Source: Astragalus membranaceus (Eukaryota > Streptophyta > Magnoliopsida > Fabales > Fabaceae). From it: DNA of 64,000 nucleotides. A model generated the notes under the pieces. The model was not told where the DNA came from. It made no database searches and worked only from the letters and a program-made list of their open reading frames with translations. The DNA lies in contig CM076848.1 of NCBI GenBank assembly GCA_039519185.1, positions 60,290,778-60,354,777 of the forward strand, in the 5' to 3' direction. Shown here piece by piece: positions 27,929-39,165 of this stretch. The position numbers and the translations under genes are program-made. How positions within the stretch are numbered: the first letter of the stretch is position 1; every line of letters starts with the position of its first letter.

Positions 27929-29619
27929 TATTGTCGAGGATATCCTTGAATTCGGGTCACGTTTTCGGTTTGGACTCGAAGCTGGGTCGAAACCTGAGCT
28001 CCTTCTGGCTATGAGCTGTTTGTGCAAAGGCAACAGAGAAGCCTTTCTTGTTTGCAATGGTTTCAAAGACAGCGAGTACATTACTCTGGCTTTGGTTGCG
28101 AGGAAGCTGGCGTTGAACACCGTGATTGTTTTGGAGCAAGAGGAAGAGCTTGACATGGTGGTTGAGATTAGCAACAAGCTATGCATTCGTCCCGTGATTG
28201 GCGTTCGTGCGAAGCTCAAGACGAATCATTATGGCCATTTTGGTTCGACTTCAGGTGATGAAGGGAAGTTTGGTTTGACAGCGGGTCAAATTCTACGTGT
28301 TGTGAAGAAGCTTGAACAATTGGGTATGCTTGATTGCCTTCAACTATTGCATTTCCATATTGGATCTCAAATTCCTACCACTGCATTGCTTGCTGATGGT
28401 GTGGGTGAGGCTGCTCAGTTCTACTGTGAGTTGGTTCGATTGGGTGCCCAAATGCGAGTTTTTGATATTGGTGGTGGGTTGGGGATTGATTATGATGGTT
28501 CGAAATCAAGTGATTCTGATCTCTCTGTTGCTTATGGTTTAGAAGAATATGCTGCAGCTGTTGTTCATGCGGTTAAGTATGTTTGCGATAGTAGGAACGT
28601 AAAGCACCCTGTGATTTGCAGTGAGAGTGGAAGGGCTATTGTGTCTCATCATTCGGTCTTGATTTTTGAGGCTATTCGTTCAAGTTCAAACGGAGCACCT
28701 ACATTGTCTTCCCTTGGATTGCATTATTTGGTTGAGGGGCTCTCTGAGGAAGCACTTGCTGATTATCACAACATATTTGCTGCAATCATTCGTGGTGAGC
28801 ATGAAGCTTGTTTGCTCTACACTGAGCAATTCAAGAAACGTTGTATTAAGCAATTCAAGCAAGGGACTTTGGGGATTGAAATTGAACAACTTGCTGATGT
28901 GGATGGTTTGTGTGATTTGATCAAGGAGACTATTGAGGCAAAGAATGATGTTAAGAAGTACTATGTGAATCTTTCTGTGTTCACTTCCATTCCTGATTTC
29001 TGGGGCTTTGAGCAGTTGTTTCCAATAGTCCCCATTCATCGTTTAGATGAGAAGCCAACGGAGAGGGGTATTTTATCAGACTTGACTTGTGACAGTGATG
29101 GCAAGATTGACAAGTTCATTGGGGGTGATTTCAGCTTGCCTCTCCATGAATTGGGAGGCCAAAATGGTGGGTACTATCTGGGAATGTTCTTGGGTGGGGC
29201 TTATGAGGAGGCGCTCGGTGGTTTCCACAACCTGTTTGGTGGCCCAAGCGTTGTTAGGGTGTTACAGAGCGAAGGTCCGCATGGGTTCGCAGTGACGCAT
29301 GCGGTGCCTGGACCGTCGTGTGGGGACATCCTCCGAGTGATGCAGCACAAGCCAGAGCTCATGTTTGAGACGCTCATGCTTCGCGCACTTGAGTTTTGTG
29401 GACAGCAGCATGATGATGACAGTGGGCTGAATGCTTGGGGGGTGGCTGCTAGCCTCGCCCGCACCTTTGACAACATGCCTTATCTAGTTGCATCCTCATC
29501 TTGTAGACTGAATGATCTCAATAACGATGAGTTTTACTACAGCTCAAGTGATGATATCAGTGCTGACTCTGCTGCTGCTTCTGCTGGAGAAGATGAGCAT
29601 GTCTTACTGCTTTACTTGA
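27929..29619 (+). pseudogene. ADC: Arginine decarboxylase, C-terminal part (split by copia)
   Basis: The frame continues FIVEDILEFGSRFRFGLEAG and stays open to the end of the family. It includes HFHIGSQIP, the glycine-rich DIGGGLGIDYDG loop that holds the cofactor phosphate, CSESGRAIVSHHS, and DLTCDSDGKID with the cysteine that acts across the dimer interface. Near the C-terminus GEDEH is followed by a two-base loss at about 29600. The usual ending (SYC...) and its TGA at 29617-29619 lie in the neighbouring frame, and the shifted frame runs on to 29768. The rest of the coding sequence is clean, so inactivation by the copia insertion is young. The end shift would alter only the last residues. 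Confidence 0.92.
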
Positions 29620-30100
29620 GGTCGTCTGTAAAATTTTTAATTTCCAATTTCCAAACTGTTTTTTTTGTTTGTTTAGCAAATGATGTAAGAAGCAGGGCAG
29701 GATCCTTGTGTGCCATTTGCTTTTTGCAACTTTGGCATCTTATTTTCTCTATGGTGATTTCCTTCTAACAAGATTACAGGTTCTAGTGTAACAAATTTTT
29801 GTTGTTGCCTAGTTCATGTAGTTCATTTTGATTTTGTTTTAATGAAGTTTCTCTTACATATAAAAAATATTATTTTTATATTTCGTCTTTGACTATTAAG
29901 ACTACGTGATCTCATAATTTACATTGCCAACGAGTTTATTATTGTGTTTTTTTCATTTGTATACCATATATGGCATAATGTACATATATTAGATACAATA
30001 TTCTATTATAAAATTTAACATTTTGATGAGTTAAGTTACTAATTGTGGTCCAAGCTCCATACCTATCTTTTAGCTAGGTTGTTTTTTTTGGAAGATAAGC
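29620..30100 (+). other. Arginine decarboxylase 3' flank
   Basis: AT-rich DNA expected to hold the 3' untranslated region. A possible poly(A) signal AATGAA is near 29841. No other gene is seen before the next element. Confidence 0.5.
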
Positions 30101-30432
30101 TGCAATGGAACTGGACTAGAGAATTAGAGTTCGGCCCAATGCAATATCAACCGAACTCAAGCATACACGACTTCGGCATGGCCCGCAAAGAGAAGTTACC
30201 AAGGATAGGTGTCGCAATGAGAGAACACGTGGAACTCATTTGGCTGGAACCGAGCTAACCGCCGGTAACCGACCTCCCAAGGTAACTGCCGAGAAGCTTT
30301 GAAGAATTAGATATATAGGACTCTAGGCCAGAGAAGAGGGGACATTCATTCAGGGAGACTAATTCTATTTCCTGTACTGGAGAAAACCTCCATATCTGTA
30401 ACAACGGAGTTGATCATTCTTATTCGAGAACA
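30101..30432 (+). repeat. 5' LTR of the Tat element
   Basis: It starts TGCAATGGAACTGG (the 3' copy reads TGTGGACTGGGCC) and ends ATTCGAGAACA. It contains GATATATAGGACTC, a likely TATA region, at about 30309. Confidence 0.85.
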
Positions 30433-30434
30433 TT

Positions 30435-30452
30435 TGGCGCCCACCGTGGGGC
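30435..30452 (+). other. Primer binding site of the Tat element
   Basis: TGGCGCCCACCGTGGGGC begins two bases after the LTR. The leading TGGCGCC would pair with the 3' end of a tRNA ending GGCGCCA. Confidence 0.7.
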
Positions 30453-30495
30453 CCGGTAAATTTAATCCCGGCCACACCTTACATTTCCACCAGCC

Positions 30496-32658
30496 ATGGT
30501 AACCACCCGTCGCGGACGCCGGCGTCAACCGCCGCCATCACCTCCTCGCAGAACACAAGCCTCGCAAGCCGGACCACATACGCAGGATCCGGCCACACCG
30601 AAAACAATTCAAATACCAGTTGCTCAGCCAGCCAACGCTGCGACCACCCAAACAGTTACCGAAGAACAACAACCAATTCTTCAATCAAACCAGGCTGCGA
30701 TGCCTGAACACCCGTTCATGGTTGGCGTCAACGCAGTCCTCGATGAACAGCGAAAGCAGAACCAGTCCCTGCAACAACAAGTTGATGACATGAAACAAGA
30801 AAGAGATCCTAACTCGCTTGATAGAGTCCAAGTGGAAAAACCCCAACCATTCACAGACGCCATCATGAATGACTTAGTTCCCCAAAATTTCAAGCCGCCA
30901 CCCTTGGAACCATATGATGGTCGCCGAGATCCTCAGGAACACCTAACCGCATTTGACACGCAGATGGCCATCATTGGTGCGCATGAAACGCTCAAGTGTA
31001 AACTTTTCTCCGGCACCATGAAAGACGCGGCGTTACGATGGTTCATGAGCCTTCCTCGGCAATCCGTTATTTCTTATGCCGACTTCACCAAGAAGTTCCT
31101 CAGACATTTTTCAGACAGAAGACACAAAAAAACCTCCACTGCTACATTGTTTAACACCCGACAGCGCCCAACTGAAACTCTCCGTGAATACCTGGGAAGA
31201 TTTAGTGACATCACCGTCGACGTGGAACACCCTGACCAGAGGAAATTTGCAGACGCGTTCACAAACGGGTTGCGTGGAGGACAGTTCAACGAGTCACTAG
31301 CAAACAGGCCTGCAACCAACATGCAAGAGATCTTAGCCCGAGCAGAAGCATACATGAAAGGAGAAGAAAGTAATGCCGAGAAGCGGCACCGAGATGAACG
31401 CGAAAGGCAACCTGATAGGAGATACGAGCGCCGCGGCAGATATGACGACTATAGCCGAAGTGTTTCTCAACGGCGCGATCCTTCACCACCTCCTCGGCGA
31501 AGATCTCCACCACCTCCTCGGCGAAGCAGCCCTGTCAGAGGAACTTTAACACCTTTGAATCAGAGGCGTGCGACAATTTTGAAAGAGGTCCTACACACAA
31601 GATTAATCCCTGAATTAAACCCAGCAAGAAGAGTCCTAGGCAGAGACAGTGATAGTTGGTGCGAATACCACCGAGGTCGAGGACATGATACCGAGAACTG
31701 CTATGCCTTAAAAAATGAAATCGAGAAGCTAATCCGACGTGGTTTGTTGAAACAATATGTGAAAGATGACCCAGGACACTCACGTGCCAGAACCCCGGAG
31801 CAACCGAAGCCCAAGTTGCAGTCTCAAGTGGTAACGGTGGCAGAACATGCAGATGAAGTTCCACCGGTGCAACATACTCTCAACACCATTTCCGGAGAAT
31901 TCGCGGGAGGGGGAGAAACAAGCTCGGCTCGCCGCAGATATGTACGCCAAGTCATGCATATCAGCAGTTCATCCGATAGTTCCATGATACCCAACATTCC
32001 TGATCTCACTTTTTCTCCCAAGGACTTCGTAGAAATCTCCCCACATGAAGATGATCCTCTGATCATAGTAGTTCTAGTCCTTAACTACAATGTCAGACGT
32101 GTACTGATTGACCCCGGATCCTCAGCAGACATCATCTATTGGGAAGCTTTCAAAGGTATGAAGTTATCTAATGACCACTTGCAGCCTTACCATGGTACAC
32201 TAGTTGGTTTTTCAGGAGAACAGGTGCAGATAAAAGGATACATTACCCTCAACACCACATTTGGCACGGGTCACAACGCCAAAACAATCAAGGTCAGATA
32301 CTTGGTGATAAAAGGATACATTACCCTCAACACCACATTTGGCACGGGTCACAACGCCAAAACAATCAAGGTCAGATACTTGGTGATTGATGCTGAATCG
32401 TCTTACAATATTATAATGGGAAGGCCAGCACTCAATATCCTCGGCGCCGCCTTGTCAACCCGATATCTCACAATGAAGTATCTCCTTGACGACGGACGAG
32501 TTGGAGTCCTCAAAGCAGATCAGGAGGCAGCAAGAAAATGTTACTTAGAAAGCCTGAAAACGAAGAAGAAAAACACCGTAGACTCGACGGTAAAGGCCAC
32601 ATCTTTCAACATTAATTTTGCTGACTTAGACCCCAGGGAAGATTTCAGTGATCACTGA
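30496..32658 (+). CDS. Tat-type Gag-protease polyprotein
   Basis: The open frame has 720 codons. It starts 44 bases after the primer site with a basic, Pro-rich N-terminus. The gag domain spans about residues 130-290 (LRWFMSLPRQSVISYADFTK, then RQRPTETLREYLGRF). A CX2HX4HX4C knuckle, CEYHRGRGHDTENC, is at about 388; this Cys/His variant is usual in Tat elements. The protease follows with VLIDPGSSADIIY at about 536, using the DPGS form of the active site, and NIIMGRPAL near 635. A 26-residue stretch beginning IKGYITLNTTFG is repeated exactly in tandem between these two motifs. The frame ends in TGA directly before the pol frame. Confidence 0.9.
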   Translation: MVTTRRGRRRQPPPSPPRRTQASQAGPHTQDPATPKTIQIPVAQPANAATTQTVTEEQQPILQSNQAAMPEHPFMVGVNAVLDEQRKQNQSLQQQVDDMKQERDPNSLDRVQVEKPQPFTDAIMNDLVPQNFKPPPLEPYDGRRDPQEHLTAFDTQMAIIGAHETLKCKLFSGTMKDAALRWFMSLPRQSVISYADFTKKFLRHFSDRRHKKTSTATLFNTRQRPTETLREYLGRFSDITVDVEHPDQRKFADAFTNGLRGGQFNESLANRPATNMQEILARAEAYMKGEESNAEKRHRDERERQPDRRYERRGRYDDYSRSVSQRRDPSPPPRRRSPPPPRRSSPVRGTLTPLNQRRATILKEVLHTRLIPELNPARRVLGRDSDSWCEYHRGRGHDTENCYALKNEIEKLIRRGLLKQYVKDDPGHSRARTPEQPKPKLQSQVVTVAEHADEVPPVQHTLNTISGEFAGGGETSSARRRYVRQVMHISSSSDSSMIPNIPDLTFSPKDFVEISPHEDDPLIIVVLVLNYNVRRVLIDPGSSADIIYWEAFKGMKLSNDHLQPYHGTLVGFSGEQVQIKGYITLNTTFGTGHNAKTIKVRYLVIKGYITLNTTFGTGHNAKTIKVRYLVIDAESSYNIIMGRPALNILGAALSTRYLTMKYLLDDGRVGVLKADQEAARKCYLESLKTKKKNTVDSTVKATSFNINFADLDPREDFSDH
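32230..32385 (+). repeat. Exact 78-bp tandem duplication in the protease
   Basis: The 78 bases from 32230 are repeated without change from 32308. The duplication keeps the frame and adds 26 residues between the protease active site and the flap/ILGRP-like region. Exact identity implies a recent event, or one kept uniform by slippage. Confidence 0.95.
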
Positions 32659-33618
32659 TTGAAACCGACAGAAGATCTCAAGCAAATTCAGATCGGATCA
32701 AGTCCTGAGCAGACGACAAACATTGGAGGTGCCCTCCCAATGGACGAAGAAGTAGCAATAGTTGAGTTACTAAGAAAGAATATTGATCTCTTCGCTTGGA
32801 CCCCAGCGGATATGCCAGGGATTGACCCATTGTTCATTTGTCACAAACTGTCATTAGTTCCAGCTGCAAAACCGATCTCACAAAGAAAGAGGAAGCTCGG
32901 ACCTGAGCGCAGAGTAGCAGTCGCAGAGGAAACCCAGAAGTTGCTTGAAGCCGGTTTCATTAAGGAAATTCAATACCCGACTTGGCTTTCTAATGTGGTG
33001 TTGATGAAAAAGTCTAATGGAAAGTGGCGTATGTGCGTGGATTTCACGGACCTGAACGCTGCCTGCCCAAAAGATCCCTACCCTCTGCCCAGCATTGATG
33101 GGCTGATAGATGGGGCCTCTGGATATCGCGTTCTAAGCTTCATGGACGCATATTTCAGTTACAACCAGATCAAAATGGACCACATGATGCAGACAAAACA
33201 GCATTCATGACTGACAACTGCAATTATCACTACACTGTCATGCCTTTTGGCCTCAAAAACGCAGGTGCAACATATCAACGTCTAATGGACAGCGTGTTCC
33301 GAGGCCAAGTTGGAAGAAATCTTGAGGTGTATGTCGACGACATGGTGGTCAAAACCGAGGAGACCCACAATCATGTTACAGACTTAGAAGAAACCTTCAA
33401 TTCCCTCAGAAAGCATGAAATGCGGCTCAAGCCGGCAAAGTGCTCCTTTGGAGTACAAGCTGGAAAATTCTTGGGATTCATGTTGACCAATAGAGGTATA
33501 GAGGCAAATCCTGACAAGTGCAGAACAATACTTGAGATGCCAAGCCCATCAAATCCTAAAGAAGTTCAGCAACTAACGGGACGCCTGGCAGCTTTATCAC
33601 GCTTCCTATCTTGTGCAG
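32659..33618 (+). pseudogene. Tat reverse transcriptase, with one frameshift
   Basis: This stretch covers fingers and palm of the reverse transcriptase: FAWTPADMPGIDP, RKLGPERR, GKWRMCVDFTDLNAACPKD, then FMDAYFSYNQI. A frameshift near 33190-33207 is followed by MPFGLKNAGATYQRLM and the catalytic YVDDM at about 33333. The TGA closing gag is the last codon before it, so pol would need readthrough or reinitiation. The reading ends LSRFLSCAG exactly at the donor of the intron-like insertion. Confidence 0.9.
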
Positions 33619-33741
33619 GTGAAAACATCTTTATAAATGTTTCACTCCCTCAGCCAAACCCCATTGACAACGCAAATTCGCCACATAACTCACTACTATT
33701 TTCTCATATTGTTTCCATTTTTTGTAATTAACTATGTGCAG
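33619..33741 (+). other. Intron-like 123-bp insertion between reverse transcriptase and RNase H
   Basis: The segment begins CAG/GTGAAAAC and ends TATGTGCAG/G. Removing it joins SCAG to DKAFHFF, the normal continuation of this protein family, with the frame kept. Its length is a multiple of three, but it contains an in-frame TAA at 33729-33731. TGTGCAGGTGA occurs at both junctions (33612-33622 and 33735-33745), like a target duplication. The interior is T-rich toward the acceptor. Confidence 0.72.
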
Positions 33742-35978
33742 GTGACAAAGCTTTCCATTTCTTTGCTTCTTTGAAGAAAAAGGGCTGCTTCGAATGGACA
33801 GCTGAATGTCAAGAAGCTTTTCAAGCGATTAAAACTTTCCTATCCCCTCCTCCCATCTTGGTGAAACCAAAAGTAGGAGCGCCGTTGTTGCTTTACTTAG
33901 CAGTTTCAGAAAGAGCCACGAGTTCGGTCTTAGTGTCTGAAGAAGGGAAACAGCAAAGACCGATATATTTCTGCAGCAAAGTGTTCAAAGGAGCCGAGGT
34001 CCGATACCAAAAAATAGAGAAGTTAGCTCTGGCTTTAATCACTTCGGCACGTCGACTTCGACCTTACTTCCAGAGTCACCGGATAATTGTGAAGACGGAC
34101 CATCCTATCAAGCAAGTTTTACGTAAGCCGGATCTCGCAGGTAGAATGGTTGCCTGGTCAATTGAGCTTTCTGAATACAATGTTGTCTTTCACCCAAGAG
34201 ATGGCATAAAAGCTCAGGTTCTAGCAGATTTTGCTGTGGAATTGACACCACCCTCATTAGAACCAGACGTTTCTCCCTGGACCCTCTCGGTAGATGGAGC
34301 ATCAAACTTAAAAGGAAGTGGCGCATGCAGCACACTTGAAAGTCCTGAGGGGCTCCTCATTGAACAATCATTAAGGTTCGACTTCAAAGCTAGTAACAAT
34401 CAAGCGGAATATGAAGCTCTAATCGCAGGAATGAAGCTTGCAAAGGAGGTCGGAGTCCAACATCTCAGAGTGCAGAGCGACTCCCAACTCGTAACTTCCC
34501 AGGTTTCTGGCCAATTCCAAACCAGGGATCCACAACTCGGCAAGTGCCTCAAGAAAGTTAAACTACTCTCCGCCGGTTTCCCCTCTTTTGAATTGCTGTA
34601 CGTCCCCAGAGAGCAGAACATCCGAGCTGATATCCTATCCAAGTTGGCAAGCACAAAGAAACCTGGCAACAATCACACTGTGATTCAAGAGACACTCCCA
34701 CTGCCAAGTATTGAAACAAAAGAGATCCACTCAGTAGAACTGTCAACCAACTGGACTACTCCAATAGTAGCCTTTCTGCAACATGATATTCTGCCTCACG
34801 AAGAGACCGAAGCCAAAAAGATGCGGCGTCACGCAGCGAAATATGTTATCGTCGCAGGCAAGCTATATAGAAGGGGTTTTGCAGCACCACTCCTACGATG
34901 TCTGACACCCACTGAAACGGAATACGTGATGAAAGAGATCCATGAGGGCATATGTGGCAGCCACATCGGAGGACGTTCATTGTCAAACAAAGTCATAAGA
35001 GCAGGATATTATTGGCCCCAACTGGACAAGGATTGTGTAGACTTTGTGAAGAAATGCGATAAATGCCAACGGCATGCCGACCTTCACCATGCTCCTGCAA
35101 CAACGCTGCAATCCCTTACAACTCCTTGGCCTTTCTACAAATGGGGGGCTGACATCTTGGGCCCATTCCCAGTTGGACCTGGCCAGGTGAAATTCTTACT
35201 TGTTGCCGTCGAATACTTCTCCAAATGGATAGAATCAGAGCCTGTAGCAACCATCACAGCAGATCGGGTCAAGAAATTCTATTGGAAGAATATTATCTGT
35301 AGATTTGGTATGCCAGCAGAAATAGTGTCAGATAATGGTACACAATTCGCCAGCTCCCTTGTTACAGATTTTTGCACTGGACTTGGAATCAAGAACAAGT
35401 TCACGTCGGTAGAACATCCTCAGGCAAATGGCCAAGCTAAGTCAGCAAATAAAGTCATATTATCTGGTCTAAAAAAGAAGCTTGATGAACACAAAGGTGC
35501 CTGGGCAGATCAGTTATGTCAAGTGCTTTGGTCATATCACACGACCCCACATTCTTCAACTGGTGAAACCCCTTTTAAGCTTACATATGGGGCGGATGCT
35601 ATGATACCAGTAGAATTGGGTGAGCCTAGCTTCAGGCGAGAGAACACAAGGGAGGACATGAACTCAATCAACATGGCAGTAAACCTAGATCTCCTGGAAG
35701 AAATTAGAGAGGCTGCTCATCTACGAGAGTACGCAATGAAGCAGCGCGTAGCTCGGAAATATGATTCTAAGGTCATCCCTCGTGAGATGAAACAAGGCGA
35801 CCTCGTTTTAAAGAAAGTTTTGGGGCCAGATACAAAAGGAAAGCTTTCACCTAACTGGGAAGGTCCATACAAGATCCTTGAGAAGTTGACTGCCGGAGCT
35901 TACAAGTTAGAAACGCTAGCGGGACACCCAATACCGAGGAGTTGGAACTCGGCAAATCTCCGCTTCTACTTCAGTTAA
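33742..35978 (+). CDS. Tat RNase H, second RNase H and integrase
   Basis: The frame is open to the stop at 35978. The first RNase H, joined to reverse transcriptase, reads LYLAVSERATSSVLV and IVKTDHPIKQVL. The second, archaeal-type RNase H has SVDGASNLKGSG at about 34291, NNQAEYEALIAGM and QSDSQLV, with its acidic residues intact. Integrase follows: zinc region HEGICGSH...CDKCQRH at about 34945-35075, the core with GADILGPFPVG and SDNGTQFAS, then NGQAKSANKVI at about 35429. In the family the last motif carries the catalytic Glu, which here is Lys (codon 35439-35441), so this integrase should be inactive. A C-terminal region with GDLVLKKV and a GPYKI chromatin-binding-like motif closes the protein. 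Confidence 0.9.
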
Positions 35979-36014
35979 GCTTTTTCAAGTCATTTCAGTA
36001 GCAATAAGGGTGCA

Positions 36015-36215
36015 CTCTTTTCTCCCACTGGGAGTTTTTAATGAGGCACCTCCTGTTTTATCTCTTCCATATTTTCATTTCCTGTTTTTACATTAGACAA
36101 CTTCCCCATGAAAATGGTTGATTATGTATGTACTCAAAATAATGCGCAGACATTATAACGCCAACGAATAAAAACCTGGCAAGTACTCTTTTCTCCCATC
36201 GGGAGTTTTTAACGA
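36015..36215 (+). repeat. Two copies of a hairpin motif after pol
   Basis: CTCCCACTGGGAG (36022-36034) and CTCCCATCGGGAG (36193-36205) are self-complementary. Each is preceded by CTCTTTT and followed by TTTTTAA(T/C)GAG. They sit about 170 bases apart just after the integrase stop and may act as 3' processing or packaging structures. Confidence 0.6.
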
Positions 36216-36853
36216 GACTTGCTAGTTGAAAAAAGTGTGTCAAAGTTTCTTACAATTTTTTACTGCGAAATCTTTGCTGAGAACGAATCGATACAGCTCA
36301 GTTAAAACAAAACGAAACAATTTACAACTCACCTCTGCAAAATTTCTAACCGAAGTCATTTCGAAACACTTCGGCAAAGATCAAGACAAGTGATTTGTTC
36401 AAAATCCCATACAACAATGGTTGGAGATCCGCGACCTAACAAATATAAAGGTCAAACCAATCTGGGATGATGTTGGGTTAAAACTCTTAAGAGAAAGAGA
36501 TACTCCCTCTTGCCGAAATAAGGTAAGAAAAAAGCAACTACTGGAATAAACAAGCGGATCAGGTTCTACTCCATAGTTACTCCTCGTAGTCCTCGTAAAC
36601 TCGAGGTTCACCCATGGAAGTCCTTATAAACTAAAACGACTCACTCAGGCTACTATCTACTGGCAAATTCAGAAACTCGGCGAAGTCTTTATAAACTTTA
36701 TAAGTACGCCAAAGTCTTCATAGACCCAAACGATTTTGCGAAATTAAAACAGAACTGAAAGAAATTGCAGAAAGATAATTTTCATTCATAAGCTGACGGT
36801 ACAAAGGTAACATACAACAAAACAACAAGGAAAACCGAAAGGAGAAAAGTAAA

Positions 36854-39165
36854 TCAAAAAGATTCATCGAGTTCCTTCATCTCGGCATCCTCTTCCTCAG
36901 GCGATGGCAACAACACCAATTTGCCATCCACAACCTCCTTCAATGGATCAAGCCCACTCACATCTAAAGTGGGGTAGAGCGCCAAGGCTTGGCTTTTAGC
37001 TTTCTCAAAACCCTTCAAGAGTGCTACAGCATTCTCAATGTGCAATTCCTCAATCTCGGCCTCCTTGGCAACACGCAAATCCGATAGTTGAGATTTCACC
37101 TCAGCCAAAGACGCCGTAAGTCCAGTATTTTCAACTCTCAATCCAGCAATGGTAGATTCATGAGAAGAAACCTTGCCTTCTTGCTCCTTCAAAGTAGTTC
37201 GGACTTCCTCTATCTTGGCCTCCCACCGAGTCTCCGTTTCTTCAAGTTGCTTACGCACGAACTTTTCCTTTTCCTCAAACAGCTTTACCTGCTCAGCTAA
37301 CTTGGATTTCAACGCTTCATTTTCCTTCACCAACTCGGCATGAGCAGCAATGGCCTTCTCGGCAGCCTCAACATCTTTTCGCCCATGGCGTTCTCGACTC
37401 CTAAGCCTGCCGAACTCGTCTCAAACCACATGACCAAGGGCAGCAGATTTCAACGCATAAGACTGCATCGCCAAGAAAGCTTGTTCCACCCCCAAACTCC
37501 GGATGCGATCACCATCATCAGCAGTAGTAATGTGTTCCCTCACAAAGTGTTTCAGAGGGAAACGCTTGTCCCACAAGGAGGCGATCTCCCCTTGACCCTC
37601 AAAATCCTGCAGAAATTCCATCCAAAAAATCTCGCCTTCAGAACTCTTAAATTTCTTCTTAGAGGAAGAACCTTCCTGCATAACAGGTCGCTTGGTAGAA
37701 GTTGGAATCGCAGCAGCAGTTTCTTCAACCTCTTTCACAACGGCACCCCCTTCATCCTCCTTCAACACCTCAGAAGAATCTCTGGGAATGGCTTTCAAAG
37801 GAATAGCCCCGATCGGTGTAGAGCCGAGATTCATTCCAACAATAGTAGTTCGCCCAGTATTCTTGGCAATCTTCACCAAGCCTTTATCCGAGCTCTCCGT
37901 TGCAGAGGTCCCACCTTGATTTTGAGCATTCAGTTTCTCCTTCGCTAACCTCTCTTGAGCCTTCTTGATGTAGTTTTTGATGTCCTTCTCCTTCAAACCC
38001 ATCCTAACTGCACGACGAGATAAAAGGAAACATTAGAAGCGGTTACAAAATACCAAAAAGAAGGCGGGAAGAAAAACTTACTCAATAAATTTTGAAGACC
38101 TTTGTCATCCCCCTCCAGACTAATCACCTCCTTACAAGTCATGGTATACAACCTTTGCAGCATTGCTGCGTCCTAAAGGAGCTCGGGACTTAAGTCATCC
38201 GAGATGACTCCAGTCATACCAAAAACCTCACTCTGCCAATACAAAGGGAAGTGGGGCGCTCCGGTCTTGTTTATGAGGAGCTCGGGAAAACAAGGAGAAG
38301 CTCGAACTCAGAAGAACTTCGCCTTAAAATTCTTGTATGAAGTGGTGAATAGACTAAAAAGGGGGCGAGGAGAATGGTTATGGAAAGATATCCATTTTCC
38401 CAAACCTTCACCCTTAGTCCGAAAAAACTGGAAGAACACCCCTACATTTGGAGTCATACCCAAAGCTCCACAGATTATCTCATAGGCGCGTATAAATCCC
38501 CAGCTATTCGGGTGAAGCTGCGTTGGAGCAACGTTGAGGAGCTGCATCACGTGGTTTTCAAAGCGGGTGAAGGGCATTTTCACCTTCAAGTCTTCAAAAA
38601 GACAAGTGTACATATAAGTACTCTCTTCCACCACTCCCTTAGGTCGCATCATACATACAGGCTCGTTATGCTTGCAACACTCCAGAATCACATCTTCTTC
38701 ATTTCCAGTGGAGGACACGGTGTTCTTTTGCCGAAAAGCTATTAAATCTTCTGGCTTTGTAAACATGGTGAATAAATCCCACGCTTCAAAGTTAGGAGTG
38801 GACTCAACGCTCTGTTTCGATGCCATCAACACCCTGATTCCACGCGCAGTAGTAGAAGGAAGAGCCAAGGGCCCCACCTCTTCTCGTCTAAAATCTGAAA
38901 AGGCCACAGTGTTTTTGAAATGAATCTTGGTCCCTGGGAAAAGAGGAGAAGCAAAGTCAGCATCCTCACCATCTGAAGAATCAGAATCTGAAGAGCTAAA
39001 ATGAGGGAGACTTGAGAGGGTCTCAGAAATGGATGATTCGAGGCGCCTCCACTTCTCCTTTATTTTTTCCCAACGAGGCCGAGATTCATCCAAAATCACT
39101 CGATACGCTGAAGGTACCTCACTCACCTCATTTCCACTTTCATCAACTTCCCAAATTTCCACCAT
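36854..39165 (-). pseudogene. Antisense, spliced gene of the Tat element
   Basis: On the minus strand a start at 39165 leads through 1084 bases (to 38082) into a 74-base intron (38081-38008, GTAAGT to TGCAG) and then 1154 bases to a stop at 36854. The frame is kept across the splice, giving about 745 codons. Three in-frame stops (38308-38310, 38173-38175, 37421-37423) break it. Exon 1 has an acidic Ser-rich part and the motif KMPFTRFENHVMQLLNVAPT, then HPNSWGFIRAYEIICGALGM, typical of the so-called gypsy-type putative transposon proteins. Exon 2 has a basic linker and a long coiled coil (37333-36950). Antisense genes at this place are known from Tat-group elements, but their function is not settled. 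Confidence 0.75.
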
